In this document: positions 1 to 9,535 of the stretch, in pieces
How positions within the stretch are numbered: position 1 is the stretch's first letter
How the letters are laid out: every line of letters starts with the position of its first letter
Origin: Mycobacterium sp. GA-1285
GTDB taxonomy: Bacteria > Actinomycetota > Actinomycetes > Mycobacteriales > Mycobacteriaceae
Reading direction: 5' to 3'
DNA length: 64,000 nucleotides
Assembly: GCF_001499905.1 (NCBI RefSeq)
Contig: NZ_LQIS01000045.1
Span: forward strand, 62,001 to 126,000
The notes under the pieces: model-generated
Database searches by the model: none
What the model saw: only the letters and a program-made list of their open reading frames with translations
Told to the model about the DNA's origin: nothing
Program-made: the position numbers and the translations under genes

Positions 1-231
1 GGGCTCGAAGGCTTGTACCGGCAGAAGCGGATGATAGAGCCGGACCGAAGCAATAGTCTGTCCCCGATTTGCCCCGATGTCGAGGAACTGTGCGTCAGAT
101 CCGAAAGGAAATCGGTCGAATGCCCTGTAGTCGGGATCCGATGGTTTTCGGAGAATGCGGTTGAGCTTTTGTTGTGCCCAAGGCTTCACTTCCGAGAAGG
201 GTGCTGCATAGGTTTGAGCAGTCCGCACCAC
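1..231 (-). CDS. FkbM-family methyltransferase, C-terminal part cut by window edge
   Basis: Reading the minus strand from a GTG at 231 gives 77 codons open to the window edge. The translation contains FLDIGANRGQ followed by QAFEP, the SAM-binding motif I and the acidic strand-2 end typical of FkbM-type methyltransferases, which O-methylate sugars or polyketides. The frame is closed upstream by a TAG. A TTG at 246 behind GGGAGGAG is an alternative start; the GTG has AGAAAGG in front. It is followed downstream, towards the left, by sequence outside the window. Its polysaccharide-gene neighbours suggest a role in decorating a surface glycan, which is inference. Confidence 0.75.
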   Translation of the reverse strand, partial: MVRTAQTYAAPFSEVKPWAQQKLNRILRKPSDPDYRAFDRFPFGSDAQFLDIGANRGQTIASVRLYHPLLPVQAFEP

Positions 232-324
232 CTTTCTAAGCTCCAAGGCTCCTCCCGGCTATCCTCTGAGATGCTTGCATGCGTTGCCGCTTCCTGTTAG
301 TGCATGGCGTAGTCCGCGGACTGG

Positions 325-1392
325 TCAAGGCAGCTCAGCCCCCGACACCAGCAGTCGGAAGCGAGAGAAGGATAGGTCGCTACCAATCCCGATGCGCGGC
401 AAGGCAAGCGGGTCTGACTCACGGTCTGCCAAACCCGTCATCGTGGACAACGACCACGTCACGCCTGCCTTCTGCAGAACCGTGCGCGCACGTTCGTCGA
501 AGTCTTGCGCCCGGCCGTTGGGATAGGCGAACACCTTGGGTGGCTCGCCGGTGAAGCGCTGCAGCGCAGCACAGGACTGGATGATCTCGCTTTCGACCTT
601 GTCGTCATCGCACCGCGAGAGTATCGGGTGCGTGACCGAGTGTGGATGGAGTGTCACCAGGCTGTCACGAGTGAGATCTCGTGCCTCGTCCCAGGACAAC
701 ATTTGGAACGGGCCTGGGTCGGTGTCCGCTGGTCCAAGCTCAGCGACGATTTTCTCGAACTCCCTTATCCGCATATCGTCGTCTAGATCCTTGAGCCGCT
801 TGACCGCATCCGCGTACGTCGCGCCACGTTCGGCGGTGTCGACGAGCGAGCGCATCCCCAACCCGAGATCGGTCAAATCGATTTGGTGTCTGCCGCTCCG
901 CGCAAACGCGAGCCAAAGACGGTCAGGCCAGAGTGTTTCACGGGTGCCGATCACGCCCGTTGTGAGGAAGACCGCGGCAGGCAACTGAAGTTCGCGCAGA
1001 ATTGGCGCAGCGTGAACGAGAAGATTTCGCGTGCCGTCGTCGAAAGTCAGAACGGCTGCACGCGCCGGCAGTGCGCCTTGCCGTAGTCGCTCGAGTGCGG
1101 TTTCGATCGGGAGCACCTGAAAGCGGCGAGCCACATATCGCAGCTGCCGCCGCAACCTGACCGCACTGATCACGTGCCAACACGGTGGTGACAGCTCTTG
1201 GGCTTCAATACCGTGATACATCAGGACCATGATTTTGCCCCGATGCCTTCGGTGCCGGGAGTATGCGGGAACACCGGCAACGCATTTGACCCACGCTACT
1301 GTCTCGACCACTGCCCGGCGTGCAGACTTGGCCAGCTTGAGTTGCGCCGCATGCCCGCGCCGCCGCTGACCGCTGCGCACGTTGTTGACCAC
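325..1392 (-). CDS. polysaccharide deacetylase (NodB/CE4 family)
   Basis: 355 aa. YHGI (residues 59-62), the NodB motif LTFDDG (115-120), the metal-binding HSVTH (251-255) and FAYPNG (288-293) are in the order of carbohydrate esterase family 4 enzymes, which remove N- or O-acetyl groups from polysaccharides using a divalent metal. The first 50 residues are Arg-rich and poorly conserved in character, so an internal start such as Met55 is possible. No clear signal peptide is seen. It lies divergent from the methyltransferase at 1527 and upstream of the FkbM gene on the same strand, so the two minus-strand genes may be co-transcribed. The substrate is unknown. Confidence 0.8.
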   Translation of the reverse strand: MVNNVRSGQRRRGHAAQLKLAKSARRAVVETVAWVKCVAGVPAYSRHRRHRGKIMVLMYHGIEAQELSPPCWHVISAVRLRRQLRYVARRFQVLPIETALERLRQGALPARAAVLTFDDGTRNLLVHAAPILRELQLPAAVFLTTGVIGTRETLWPDRLWLAFARSGRHQIDLTDLGLGMRSLVDTAERGATYADAVKRLKDLDDDMRIREFEKIVAELGPADTDPGPFQMLSWDEARDLTRDSLVTLHPHSVTHPILSRCDDDKVESEIIQSCAALQRFTGEPPKVFAYPNGRAQDFDERARTVLQKAGVTWSLSTMTGLADRESDPLALPRIGIGSDLSFSRFRLLVSGAELP

Positions 1393-1526
1393 TGTCGCTC
1401 TCTACCGATAGTTCTGGCCGATCGCCTACCTGCCGTGAGCATAGATGGTCGCACCAACCCGTCGTCGACATTGCTGTTTGACGCCGAATGGCGACCTTGC
1501 CGCGCTTGTGACTACAAAATGGCAGT

Positions 1527-2384
1527 GTGAACCCGAAGGAAGGCGAGTTGCCTGAACGCATGCGCGGATTCGTCCGAGGAGCGGCACGGAAGTTACCGCC
1601 CTCCGCGCGCAGTCGGATGAAAAAGGCGTGGCGGCCGATCGGTTCGCCCCTGGCGCGAATACGTATGGGTTTCGGGACTCGACCGCTGAGTTATGAGTGG
1701 GGGAACGATCGGGGCCTGGAGATCGCGCGCTATTACCTCGAGAACAGGTTCTTCCCCGAGTTCGCGGCAGATATCCGCGGTCGGACACTCGAGTTCGGCT
1801 CAGACATGTACGCCAGCCGCTTTGGGGACACAACGCGCCTCAGCAAGATCGACGTACTCAACCTGGAGGACGGTATTCCGGGCACGACCATCCGGGCTGA
1901 TCTGACGAAGCCAAATGGCATCCCTGACAACACCTTTGATTGCATCATCTCGACACACGTCCTGCACCTGGTCAAAGACTTCAACGCCGCATGTGACGAC
2001 ATGCATCGAATCCTCAAACCCGGTGGAGTCCTTATGGTCGCCGTACCGCACGCAAGCATGTGCGATCCGAGTTGGGGCGAATACTGGCGGTTCACTCGGC
2101 TAGGGGTCCAGGCTGTCATGGAGCGGACGTTCGATCACGGCGACGTCACGATGCGCGCATACGGCAACTCGTTGACCGCCGCAGGCGAGATTCGCGGTCT
2201 GTGCGCCCACGAATTCACTCGCAGGGAACTCGACTACCACGATCACCGGTTCGCCGTGGAGATCTGTGCGCGCGCCGAAAAGCGCGGCCTACAGGGGTCT
2301 GCGCCTACGCAGCACCACTATGAGAACGAGACTGATTGCCAACAGAGCAAGCGCTCCGCCGCCGGCCCACAGCAGCCATCGTGA
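1527..2384 (+). CDS. class I SAM-dependent methyltransferase
   Basis: 285 aa from a GTG start; Met12 (ATG at 1560) is an alternative. A Methyltransf_11-like core is visible: LEFGSDMY near residue 88, ADLTKPNGIPDNTFDCIIST near 125-143 and the post-motif segment ILKPGGVLMVAVP. This family methylates small molecules or sugars. The gene shares its upstream region with the divergent deacetylase. Its last 96 bases overlap, tail to tail, the coding region of the BcsB-like gene on the other strand; the C-terminal 30 residues are Gln/Ser-rich and may simply be read-through of the antiparallel gene. Function in glycan tailoring is inferred from context. Confidence 0.75.
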   Translation: MNPKEGELPERMRGFVRGAARKLPPSARSRMKKAWRPIGSPLARIRMGFGTRPLSYEWGNDRGLEIARYYLENRFFPEFAADIRGRTLEFGSDMYASRFGDTTRLSKIDVLNLEDGIPGTTIRADLTKPNGIPDNTFDCIISTHVLHLVKDFNAACDDMHRILKPGGVLMVAVPHASMCDPSWGEYWRFTRLGVQAVMERTFDHGDVTMRAYGNSLTAAGEIRGLCAHEFTRRELDYHDHRFAVEICARAEKRGLQGSAPTQHHYENETDCQQSKRSAAGPQQPS

Positions 2385-4247
2385 GGCAAGCCATTCAGTG
2401 TCCGCCGCACCCTCCGACGTCGCATCCGGGCTGCCCACCACGTTGACGGTCACGGGTCCCTGTCCAGGTGTTGAGACCAGTGCAACGCCGTCGATCGTCG
2501 ACCAACGCGTGCGGTCGCTGTTGAGCCAGTTGAGAAGCTCGTCGAGTTGCGCGGGACCGACGTCCGAGGTCGCGACCAACAGTGACCGGCCGCGATCGAA
2601 TACCGTCTGGAGCGACGCGAACCGCAGTGGTGGGGTCAGGCTGAGAGTCGCGGGCTTGCCGTCATCGTCAACTGCGCTGACGACCACCGGTCCTTCGGGA
2701 GCCGCCGACACCGGCAACACGACATCCGGGTAATTCCACCCGTCGGCGGCGATCACCAACCCGGGATTCGACGAGTCGATCACCTCCTGACCACCCATCA
2801 CAGTGGTGTCTATCGGCGGGACACTCATTCGTTGCAAGCCCACCATGATGGTGACGGCGCGGACGGTATCGCCCAAAATGTCGTTTCCGATACCGATCTG
2901 GACGGTGGGCGACATCAGTGCTTGCGGCAATGATCGCAGGCCACCAGGCACCGGCGGCGTGGCTGGACGGCTTTCCACCGTGCTGTCATCGTCGATGACC
3001 AAAGACAGCACCTTGTCGCCGGGACCGGCTGTTGAGAAGTCTCCACACGGCCCGTAGGTGCCCGACAAGCGTATGTCGAATCGGGTATATCGCTGCAGAA
3101 GGTTGTCAGGTACGTCAACCCAGTGGTCGATGATGCCGTTGTCCTCGGTCCGCCAGAAGTCGATGGTTTCGTTGCCGACGGTGACGGTGATGTCGCTACC
3201 CGGCACGGGGGTATGCGACCCGAGTAGATGCAACCGCACCGAGCGGATCGATCTCGCCCACTTGGTCTGGTCGAGTCCGACCGACACCGATGGCGAGAGG
3301 CCGGTCGCGCTGAGCTCAGGCTGCTCCAAGTCACCCAACGTGACGATGTCACCCAGCTGTAGAGATTGCGATGTCAATGGTCCCACAACGGCTTTGGGCG
3401 CTAGTGCCAGCTGGGAAATCTCGCTGAACAGTAGCCGCGTCTGGTTCTTCAAATCGTCGGGCGGGCCCGAGATCAGGAGCCACGGCACTCCGGCACCGGA
3501 AAGAGAAAGTCCGCCGGTTCCTCCTTCTGCGATCACGATCTGGCGTTCCAGCGGTTGCGATGGGGCTCTCGGAACTGTCTGCCCCTCGGGCAGTGCAACT
3601 ATGGCTATCTCGGTGGGCTGTCCGTCGTAGCGGGCCGCGGCCGCAGTGGCCAGTTGAACCGTTGCATCAGCCTCAGCCTTTGACGGCTTCTCCGGCAAGA
3701 ATATGGTCAGTCTCCGCAGCACTGCCGGCAGGAATTGTGCGACCGTGACGGGCGGTTGCTCCGCCCCTTCGTACGTGATGGATGCGTTGAGCAGGCGCAG
3801 CGGATTCCTCGGGTCGTTGCAGTACCCGTCGGTCGCCAATAGATAGGTCGACAGCGTCACGGTGACCGCGTTGTCGATCACGGTCGCTCCGGCCAACGGA
3901 ATGACGATCGGCGCTTGATCCACTGGCGGTAGGCCCACCCGCGAGATGGTGCGATCGTCTTGCCTCACGGCGATCACTCCGGGCCGCGGATCAATCGGCA
4001 GTTCGACAATCGCATTGAGGGCGACGGGTGCCAGCCCGGCCGGAACCGGAATGGTCACCCGTCTCGAGTCCTCGAGCCCACGGAAATCCAGACGAGGGTC
4101 AGGCCCGAGCTCGGTGAGTGGAAAGGTCGGGGCGATCACCACTGCACCGCCGTCTGCGGGTTGGGCCCAGGATGTTGGTGCGCTCATGACCGGAAGCCCG
4201 GCCAACGCAGCTGTAGCGAGAACTCTTTTCACATATGTGGCCCACAT
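2289..4247 (-). CDS. BcsB-like membrane-anchored exported protein (cellulose synthase regulatory subunit family)
   Basis: The chosen ATG at 4247 gives 652 aa beginning MWATYVKRVLATAALAG, a good signal peptide ending near SWAQP. A reading frame extending to 4409 would add 54 residues and run 17 bases into galE, so the inner start is preferred; a GTG encoding the residue before KRVLAT is also possible. The body is a long beta-rich ectodomain in the manner of BcsB, with FLPAVLRRLTIFLPEKPS and DDLKNQTRLLF, and ends in one transmembrane helix (LLWAGGGALALLAISLVLIVVL) followed by RRRR. BcsB proteins guide a nascent polysaccharide beside a glycosyltransferase; no synthase gene is in view. Confidence 0.7.
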   Translation of the reverse strand: MWATYVKRVLATAALAGLPVMSAPTSWAQPADGGAVVIAPTFPLTELGPDPRLDFRGLEDSRRVTIPVPAGLAPVALNAIVELPIDPRPGVIAVRQDDRTISRVGLPPVDQAPIVIPLAGATVIDNAVTVTLSTYLLATDGYCNDPRNPLRLLNASITYEGAEQPPVTVAQFLPAVLRRLTIFLPEKPSKAEADATVQLATAAAARYDGQPTEIAIVALPEGQTVPRAPSQPLERQIVIAEGGTGGLSLSGAGVPWLLISGPPDDLKNQTRLLFSEISQLALAPKAVVGPLTSQSLQLGDIVTLGDLEQPELSATGLSPSVSVGLDQTKWARSIRSVRLHLLGSHTPVPGSDITVTVGNETIDFWRTEDNGIIDHWVDVPDNLLQRYTRFDIRLSGTYGPCGDFSTAGPGDKVLSLVIDDDSTVESRPATPPVPGGLRSLPQALMSPTVQIGIGNDILGDTVRAVTIMVGLQRMSVPPIDTTVMGGQEVIDSSNPGLVIAADGWNYPDVVLPVSAAPEGPVVVSAVDDDGKPATLSLTPPLRFASLQTVFDRGRSLLVATSDVGPAQLDELLNWLNSDRTRWSTIDGVALVSTPGQGPVTVNVVGSPDATSEGAADTEWLASRWLLWAGGGALALLAISLVLIVVLRRRRPL

Positions 4248-4392
4248 TGCCGGAAATAGTACGTGGGTAAAGAGCACGAGAGCCGAATTTCGGCGCCGAA
4301 GCCACAGGTGATCTGCCGCAAGGCGATCGGCTCCCGCTGGCTTCAACCGATAGACTGGCCATCTCAACAGCCGGGACACAATCGGGGGCAGC

Positions 4393-5373
4393 GTGAGAGT
4401 GTTGGTCACCGGCGGAGCCGGCTACATCGGAGCACATGTGGTCCATGCGTTACAACGTGATCGACAGGACGTGGCAGTGCTCGACGATCTCTCGACCGGA
4501 ATCAGGGATCGATTGAATCAAGGCACGCCGTTCTATCAGGGGTCGGTGCTCGATGCCGATTTTGTCGTCAGCGCTCTTCGTGAACACCGCACCGAGGCCA
4601 TCGTTCACGTAGCCGCAAAAAAGGCTGTAGAGGAATCCGTTCAACATCCGCTGACCTACTACCTTGAGAACGTCGTAGGTATGCACTCGCTGCTCTCGGC
4701 GATGACAGATACGGGAGTGTCGAGGATCCTGTTCTCCTCCAGCGCGGCCGTATACGGTGTGCCCTCGGATGGCATGGTGACCGAACAATCGGAGACGGCA
4801 CCCGCTTCGCCGTATGGCTGGACGAAGCTGATGTGCGAACAGATGCTCCGAGACACCGCGCGCGCTCATGAACTCAGCTGGGTCAGCCTCCGCTACTTCA
4901 ACGTCGCCGGCGCAACGGATCCGGTCCTCGGAGACCGGGGCGTCAACAACCTTGTGCCAAAAGTCTTTCGGGCGATCAGCTCGGGTCAGAATCCGCAGAT
5001 CTTCGGCGACAACTACCCCACCGAAGACGGCACTTGCGTTCGCGACTACATCCATGTGGAGGACGTGGCTGAAGCGCATGCTGCGGCTATCCAACGCATG
5101 GCAGCCTTAGAACTCGCGGCCACATACAACATCGGCACTGGATCGGGCACGAGCGTGCTGGCAGTGATGCAAGCCGTCCAGCGAATTACCGGCATCAAAT
5201 TCAAGTGGGACGTGTGCGGTCCACGAGAAGGCGATCCCGCCCGAGTTGTGGCTGACCCGACAAAGATCCGCGACGAGCTGGGGTGGAGGTCGCGACATGA
5301 CCTAGACGACATCATCGGCAGCGCGTGGAACGCGTGGTGCGCCGCGAGCGCCGGGCCCCATGACGCACGTTGA
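4393..5373 (+). CDS. galE: UDP-glucose 4-epimerase (extended SDR family)
   Basis: 326 aa from a GTG start. The NAD-binding motif TGGAGYIGAH is at residues 6-15, the catalytic Ser triplet is in LFSSSAAVYG and the YxxxK is YGWTK. The RYFNVAGA segment and the C-terminal EGDPARVVADPTKI are typical of GalE, which interconverts UDP-glucose and UDP-galactose for galactan and other glycans. It is head to head with the BcsB-like gene, so both may share a short divergent promoter. The family also includes UDP-GlcNAc or UDP-uronate epimerases, so the exact substrate is not certain. Confidence 0.85.
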   Translation: MRVLVTGGAGYIGAHVVHALQRDRQDVAVLDDLSTGIRDRLNQGTPFYQGSVLDADFVVSALREHRTEAIVHVAAKKAVEESVQHPLTYYLENVVGMHSLLSAMTDTGVSRILFSSSAAVYGVPSDGMVTEQSETAPASPYGWTKLMCEQMLRDTARAHELSWVSLRYFNVAGATDPVLGDRGVNNLVPKVFRAISSGQNPQIFGDNYPTEDGTCVRDYIHVEDVAEAHAAAIQRMAALELAATYNIGTGSGTSVLAVMQAVQRITGIKFKWDVCGPREGDPARVVADPTKIRDELGWRSRHDLDDIIGSAWNAWCAASAGPHDAR

Positions 5374-5581
5374 GGCAACGAAGGCGTATGGAGGCCGCGG
5401 CAGGGTCAGCGCTCTCACCGGTGGTCGGCGTCGACCACATGCTCCTAACACAACTGCAGGGCCGCAGAGGCGTATAACGCGGCGGTCCCGGAGTCCGATC
5501 ACCGAGGACTGGTCGTTACCGTCGATGTTCCCGTCGACCCGACCGCGAGCTGACCGGATCCGGGCCGATTAGGCTGTACGT
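5374..5581. other. intergenic region upstream of pta
   Basis: Two hundred bases without a convincing gene. A 70-codon frame is present but has no ribosome binding site and poor codon character. In M. tuberculosis fgd1 precedes pta; here no part of it is visible, so this is a junction between accessory DNA and the conserved block. Confidence 0.5.
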
Positions 5582-7684
5582 GTGTCGGAGGCGGTCAGGA
5601 CCAACTCACATACTTCGCGCGAGCGTTCCTCCGCCATCTACGTCGCATCCCCGGAAGGGGACACCGGTAAATCCACGATCGCGCTGGGCATCCTGCACCG
5701 GTTGACCGCCACCGTGGCCAAGGTCGGTGTCTTTCGGCCGATCACCCGGCTCGGCGAGGACCGCGACTACATTCTCGACCTCCTGTTGGACCACACCACG
5801 GCGGGCCTGTCCTACGACGACTGCGTCGGCGTCGGCTATGAGCAACTGCACGACAACCCCGACGGCGCGCTGGGCGAGATCGTCGACCGGTACCACCGGG
5901 TGGCCGATCAGTGCGATGCGGTCCTGATCGTGGGCAGCGACTACACCGACATCGCCGCGCCCAGCGAGCTGTCGACCAACGCACGTATCGCGGCCAACCT
6001 CGGCGCCCCGGTCGTGCTGGCGGTCAAGGCCAAGGATCGAAGCCCCGACGATGTCGCGCACATCGTCGACATCTGCCTCGACGAGATCGCCGCCCAGCAT
6101 GCCTACACCGCGGCGGTCGTCGCCAACCGCTGTGATCCCGCGCAACTGACCGCGGTGCTCGACGCGTTGAAGGGCTTCGACCCCACGTGCTACGCGCTGC
6201 CGGAGGAGCCGCTGCTGGTCGCCCCGTCGGTCGCCGAACTGCAGCAGGCCGTCGAGGGCGAATTGATCAGCGGTGACCCGGCGCTGCTGTCGCGGGAGGC
6301 GATGGATCTGATGGTCGCGGGGATGACCGCCGAACGCGTACTCGAGCGGCTCAGCGAGGGTGTGGCCGTCATCGCGGCCGGCGACCGATCCGACGTCGTG
6401 CTCGCGCTCGCTAGCGCCCATGCCGCCGAAGGTTTCCCGTCGTTGTCGTGCATCATTCTCAACGGCGGGCTGGAACTACATCCCTCGATCGCGGCGCTGG
6501 TGTCGGGGCTGGGATTGCGGTTGCCGATGATCGCCACCGCATTCCGGACGTTCGAGACGGCCAGCCGGGTGGCTTCCGCACGCGGCAGGGTGACCGCGAC
6601 GTCTGTACGCAAGATCGACACGGCTATCGCGTTGATGGAGGCCCACGTCGACGTCGCAGACCTGCTGGATCAGTTGGCCATTCCGATCCCGGAAGTGGTC
6701 ACCCCCCAGATGTTCACCTACAAGCTGGTGGAGTGGGCCCGGTCCGACCGTAAGCACATCGTGCTGCCGGAGGGCGACGACGACCGCATTCTGACCGCGG
6801 CCGGCCGGTTGTTGCACCGCGGCGTCGCCGAGCTGACGATCCTCGGCGAGGAATCCCAGATACGTTCGCGCGCAGCTGAATTGGGGATCGATATCTCGGG
6901 CGCCACGGTGCTGGACCCGCAGACCAGCGACCTGTGTGACAAGTTCGCCGAGCAGTACGCCGAAATGCGCAAGCACAAGGGCGTCACGGTGGAGCAGGCC
7001 CGCGAGATCATCCACGACGTCTCATATTTCGGCACCATGCTGGTGCACAACGACCTGGTCGACGGCATGGTGTCCGGCGCGCGCCACACCACCGCGCACA
7101 CCGTGCGGCCCGCCTTCGAGATCATCAGGACGCTGCCCGATGTTTCGACGGTTTCCAGCATCTTCCTGATGTGCCTTGCCGACCGGGTGCTGGCGTACGG
7201 TGACTGCGCGATCGTGCCGGATCCGACCGCAGACGAACTGGCCGACATCGCGATCTCGTCGGCCCGTACCGCGGCACGCTTCGGCATCGAACCGCGAGTC
7301 GCGATGCTGTCCTACTCGACAGGCACCAGTGGAACGGGCGCAGACGTCGAGAAGGTCCGAGAAGCAACCGATTTGGTCATCCAGCGGGAACCGGACCTGC
7401 TGGTCGACGGCCCTATCCAATACGACGCCGCCGTCGACGCCTCCGTGGCCAAGTCCAAGATGCCCGACTCCAAGGTGGCCGGTCATGCGACGGTGCTGAT
7501 CTTCCCCGACCTCAACACCGGGAACAACACGTACAAGGCGGTGCAGCGCAGCGCGGGCGCGATTGCGATAGGCCCCGTGCTGCAAGGGCTGAAGAAGCCC
7601 GTCAACGACCTCTCGCGCGGGGCGTTGGTGGAGGACATCGTCAACACCGTCGCGATCACCGCTATCCAGGCGCAGACGCTCTGA
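5582..7684 (+). CDS. pta: phosphate acetyltransferase
   Basis: 700 aa from a GTG start, the full-length form. It has three parts: an N-terminal P-loop module (SPEGDTGKST, residues 25-34, AAA_26 type), a middle DRTGG-like regulatory region to about residue 370, and the C-terminal phosphate acetyl/butyryl transferase domain from about 380, with SARTAARFGIEPRVAMLSYSTGTSG and NTGNNTYKAVQRSAGA. It converts acetyl-CoA and phosphate to acetyl phosphate and CoA. Its stop overlaps the ackA start by one base, so the two are translationally coupled and make the reversible acetate pathway. Confidence 0.95.
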   Translation: MSEAVRTNSHTSRERSSAIYVASPEGDTGKSTIALGILHRLTATVAKVGVFRPITRLGEDRDYILDLLLDHTTAGLSYDDCVGVGYEQLHDNPDGALGEIVDRYHRVADQCDAVLIVGSDYTDIAAPSELSTNARIAANLGAPVVLAVKAKDRSPDDVAHIVDICLDEIAAQHAYTAAVVANRCDPAQLTAVLDALKGFDPTCYALPEEPLLVAPSVAELQQAVEGELISGDPALLSREAMDLMVAGMTAERVLERLSEGVAVIAAGDRSDVVLALASAHAAEGFPSLSCIILNGGLELHPSIAALVSGLGLRLPMIATAFRTFETASRVASARGRVTATSVRKIDTAIALMEAHVDVADLLDQLAIPIPEVVTPQMFTYKLVEWARSDRKHIVLPEGDDDRILTAAGRLLHRGVAELTILGEESQIRSRAAELGIDISGATVLDPQTSDLCDKFAEQYAEMRKHKGVTVEQAREIIHDVSYFGTMLVHNDLVDGMVSGARHTTAHTVRPAFEIIRTLPDVSTVSSIFLMCLADRVLAYGDCAIVPDPTADELADIAISSARTAARFGIEPRVAMLSYSTGTSGTGADVEKVREATDLVIQREPDLLVDGPIQYDAAVDASVAKSKMPDSKVAGHATVLIFPDLNTGNNTYKAVQRSAGAIAIGPVLQGLKKPVNDLSRGALVEDIVNTVAITAIQAQTL

Positions 7685-8826
7685 TGGCCCGCAGCGTGCT
7701 GGTTCTCAACTCTGGGTCGTCCTCGCTCAAATATGCTGTCATCGAACCTGATTCGGAGACGATGGTGATCGACGGCATCGTCGAGCGCATCGGCGAGGGG
7801 CAGGTGCGCGACCACGCGGAGGCCCTGCAGACGGCGTTCGAGCAGATGGCCGACGCGGGCCAGGGCCTCGATGCTCTGGACCTCATCGCCGTGGGGCATC
7901 GCGTGGTCCACGGCGGTCCCGACCTGTATGAACCGACGCTGATCGACGATACCCTGGTCGCGAGGGTCGAAGAGCTGTCTCCCCTTGCGCCGCTGCACAA
8001 TCCGCCGGCCCTGCTCGGAATCGAGGAGGCGCGCAAGGCGCTGCCCGACCTGCCTCATGTCGCGGTCTTCGACACCGCGTTCTTCCACGACCTGCCCGCC
8101 GCCGCCGCCGCCTACGCGATCGACCGTGACATCGCCGAGCAGTGGCACATCCGTCGCTACGGCTTCCACGGCACCTCGCACCAGTACGTCAGCGAGCAGG
8201 CCGCCGCATACCTGGGAGTTCCGCTGGACTCGCTGCGCCAGATCGTGCTGCACCTGGGCAACGGCGCGTCGGCCTCTGCGATCGTGGGCGGCCGCCCGGC
8301 GGACACCTCGATGGGGCTGACGCCGATGGAGGGGCTGGTGATGGGAACCCGCTCGGGTGACATCGATCCCGGAGTGCTGTTCTACCTCTGGCGTACGGCG
8401 CACATGAGCGTCGAGGACATCGAAGAGATGCTCAACCGTCGCTCCGGGGTGCGTGGACTCGGCGGCGAGGTCGACTTCCGGGTGCTGCATCAGCGCATCG
8501 AAGCCGGGGACGCGTCTGCGCAACTGGCTTACGACGTCTACATTCACCGGCTGCGCAAGTACATCGGCGCCTATCTGGCGCTGCTGGGCACAGTGGACGT
8601 CATCACCTTCACCGCCGGAGTCGGGGAGAACGACGCGGCGGTGCGGCGCGACGCGCTGAAAGGCATGGCGCCGTTGGGGATAGAGCTCGACGAGAAGCTC
8701 AACGCCGGCCCCGAGAAGAACACCCGGCGGATATCGACCGACCGGTCCGCGACGACGGTGCTAGTTGTTCCCACTGATGAGGAGCTTGCGATCGCCCGCG
8801 CCTGCACGAACCTCGTCGAGCACTGA
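7684..8826 (+). CDS. ackA: acetate kinase
   Basis: 380 aa. Motifs of the ASKHA fold are clear: VLNSGSSSLKY at the N-terminus, GHRVVHGG, the catalytic-site FHDLPAAA and RRYGFHGTSHQYV, the phosphate-loop HLGNGASA and the C-terminal TFTAGVGEND. It converts acetyl phosphate and ADP to acetate and ATP. The ATG overlaps the pta stop in TGATG. The 3' end runs 66 bases into the convergent STAS gene. Confidence 0.95.
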   Translation: MARSVLVLNSGSSSLKYAVIEPDSETMVIDGIVERIGEGQVRDHAEALQTAFEQMADAGQGLDALDLIAVGHRVVHGGPDLYEPTLIDDTLVARVEELSPLAPLHNPPALLGIEEARKALPDLPHVAVFDTAFFHDLPAAAAAYAIDRDIAEQWHIRRYGFHGTSHQYVSEQAAAYLGVPLDSLRQIVLHLGNGASASAIVGGRPADTSMGLTPMEGLVMGTRSGDIDPGVLFYLWRTAHMSVEDIEEMLNRRSGVRGLGGEVDFRVLHQRIEAGDASAQLAYDVYIHRLRKYIGAYLALLGTVDVITFTAGVGENDAAVRRDALKGMAPLGIELDEKLNAGPEKNTRRISTDRSATTVLVVPTDEELAIARACTNLVEH

Positions 8827-9207
8827 GCGCGGCTTCTCCAGCGGCAGTTCCCGCGCGGAATCGCAGATGGCCAGCAGTCGGCGGACCTGCCTGCCGCAGC
8901 GCACCTGCCAGTCGATTCCGTTCCGGGAGCAGATCACGTTGATGTAGTGCAGCGCGGCGAACCCGGCGGTGCCGAAGAAGTCGGCGAGCCGCAGGTCGAT
9001 CACCAGCCGCCGGGTGCCGGCGACCTGACCTTCGACGTAGGTGGCCAGCGCGCGGCTGTTGGTGGCGTCGATCTCGCCGTCGACCGTCACCAGGACCGTC
9101 GAACCATGCCGGTGGGACGCCGTGAAGCTCGCCCGATGGTGGTGTTCGCACTGATCGACGGACCGGGGGTCGGGTCGGAACACCCGGCAGGTTCCTACAG
9201 CGGACAC
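8761..9207 (-). CDS. STAS-domain protein (anti-sigma factor antagonist-like)
   Basis: 148 aa from a GTG start. The central part (TVLVTVDGEIDATNSRALAT, RRLVIDLRLADFFGTAGFAA) is a STAS fold, with the helix that normally carries the phosphorylated Ser/Thr reading FGTAGF, so Thr is the likely target. Such proteins bind anti-sigma kinases or act in stress signalling. It overlaps the end of ackA on the opposite strand. No partner kinase or sigma gene is adjacent, so the circuit it serves is unknown. Confidence 0.75.
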   Translation of the reverse strand: MSAVGTCRVFRPDPRSVDQCEHHHRASFTASHRHGSTVLVTVDGEIDATNSRALATYVEGQVAGTRRLVIDLRLADFFGTAGFAALHYINVICSRNGIDWQVRCGRQVRRLLAICDSARELPLEKPRSVLDEVRAGAGDRKLLISGNN

Positions 9208-9535
9208 GGCGCACTCCTGTTGTCGAGATGCAATTGAAACCGCGGATGCCCTCGGCGGCGCCTGACGTTCCTCAGCCGCATTCGAGGATTTGCCCCCGAT
9301 GACCTCTGCAGTTCGGCTGTGACCTCAACCTGTGATGCAGATTACTACGGAATCCGCGGCGTGACCATTGAGTGTTACGACATGGGCAAATCCCGTAAAG
9401 TCGGCGCTTCGTGCGGCGTGGTTTGCTATATCGACCACTGAATCCGTAGTCCTCACTCTGGCCGGTGTGGCGCCGGTGCGCACCGATTTGCCCCGCCGGC
9501 GACCGGTCGAAATCCGAACCCAGTCGCCAGCGCCC
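9208..9535. other. 328-base intergenic region between the STAS gene and pknG
   Basis: No coding sequence is supported here. It holds the promoter region of the leftward STAS gene on its left side and the 3' flank of pknG on its right. No strong hairpin or repeat was noticed. Confidence 0.5.
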
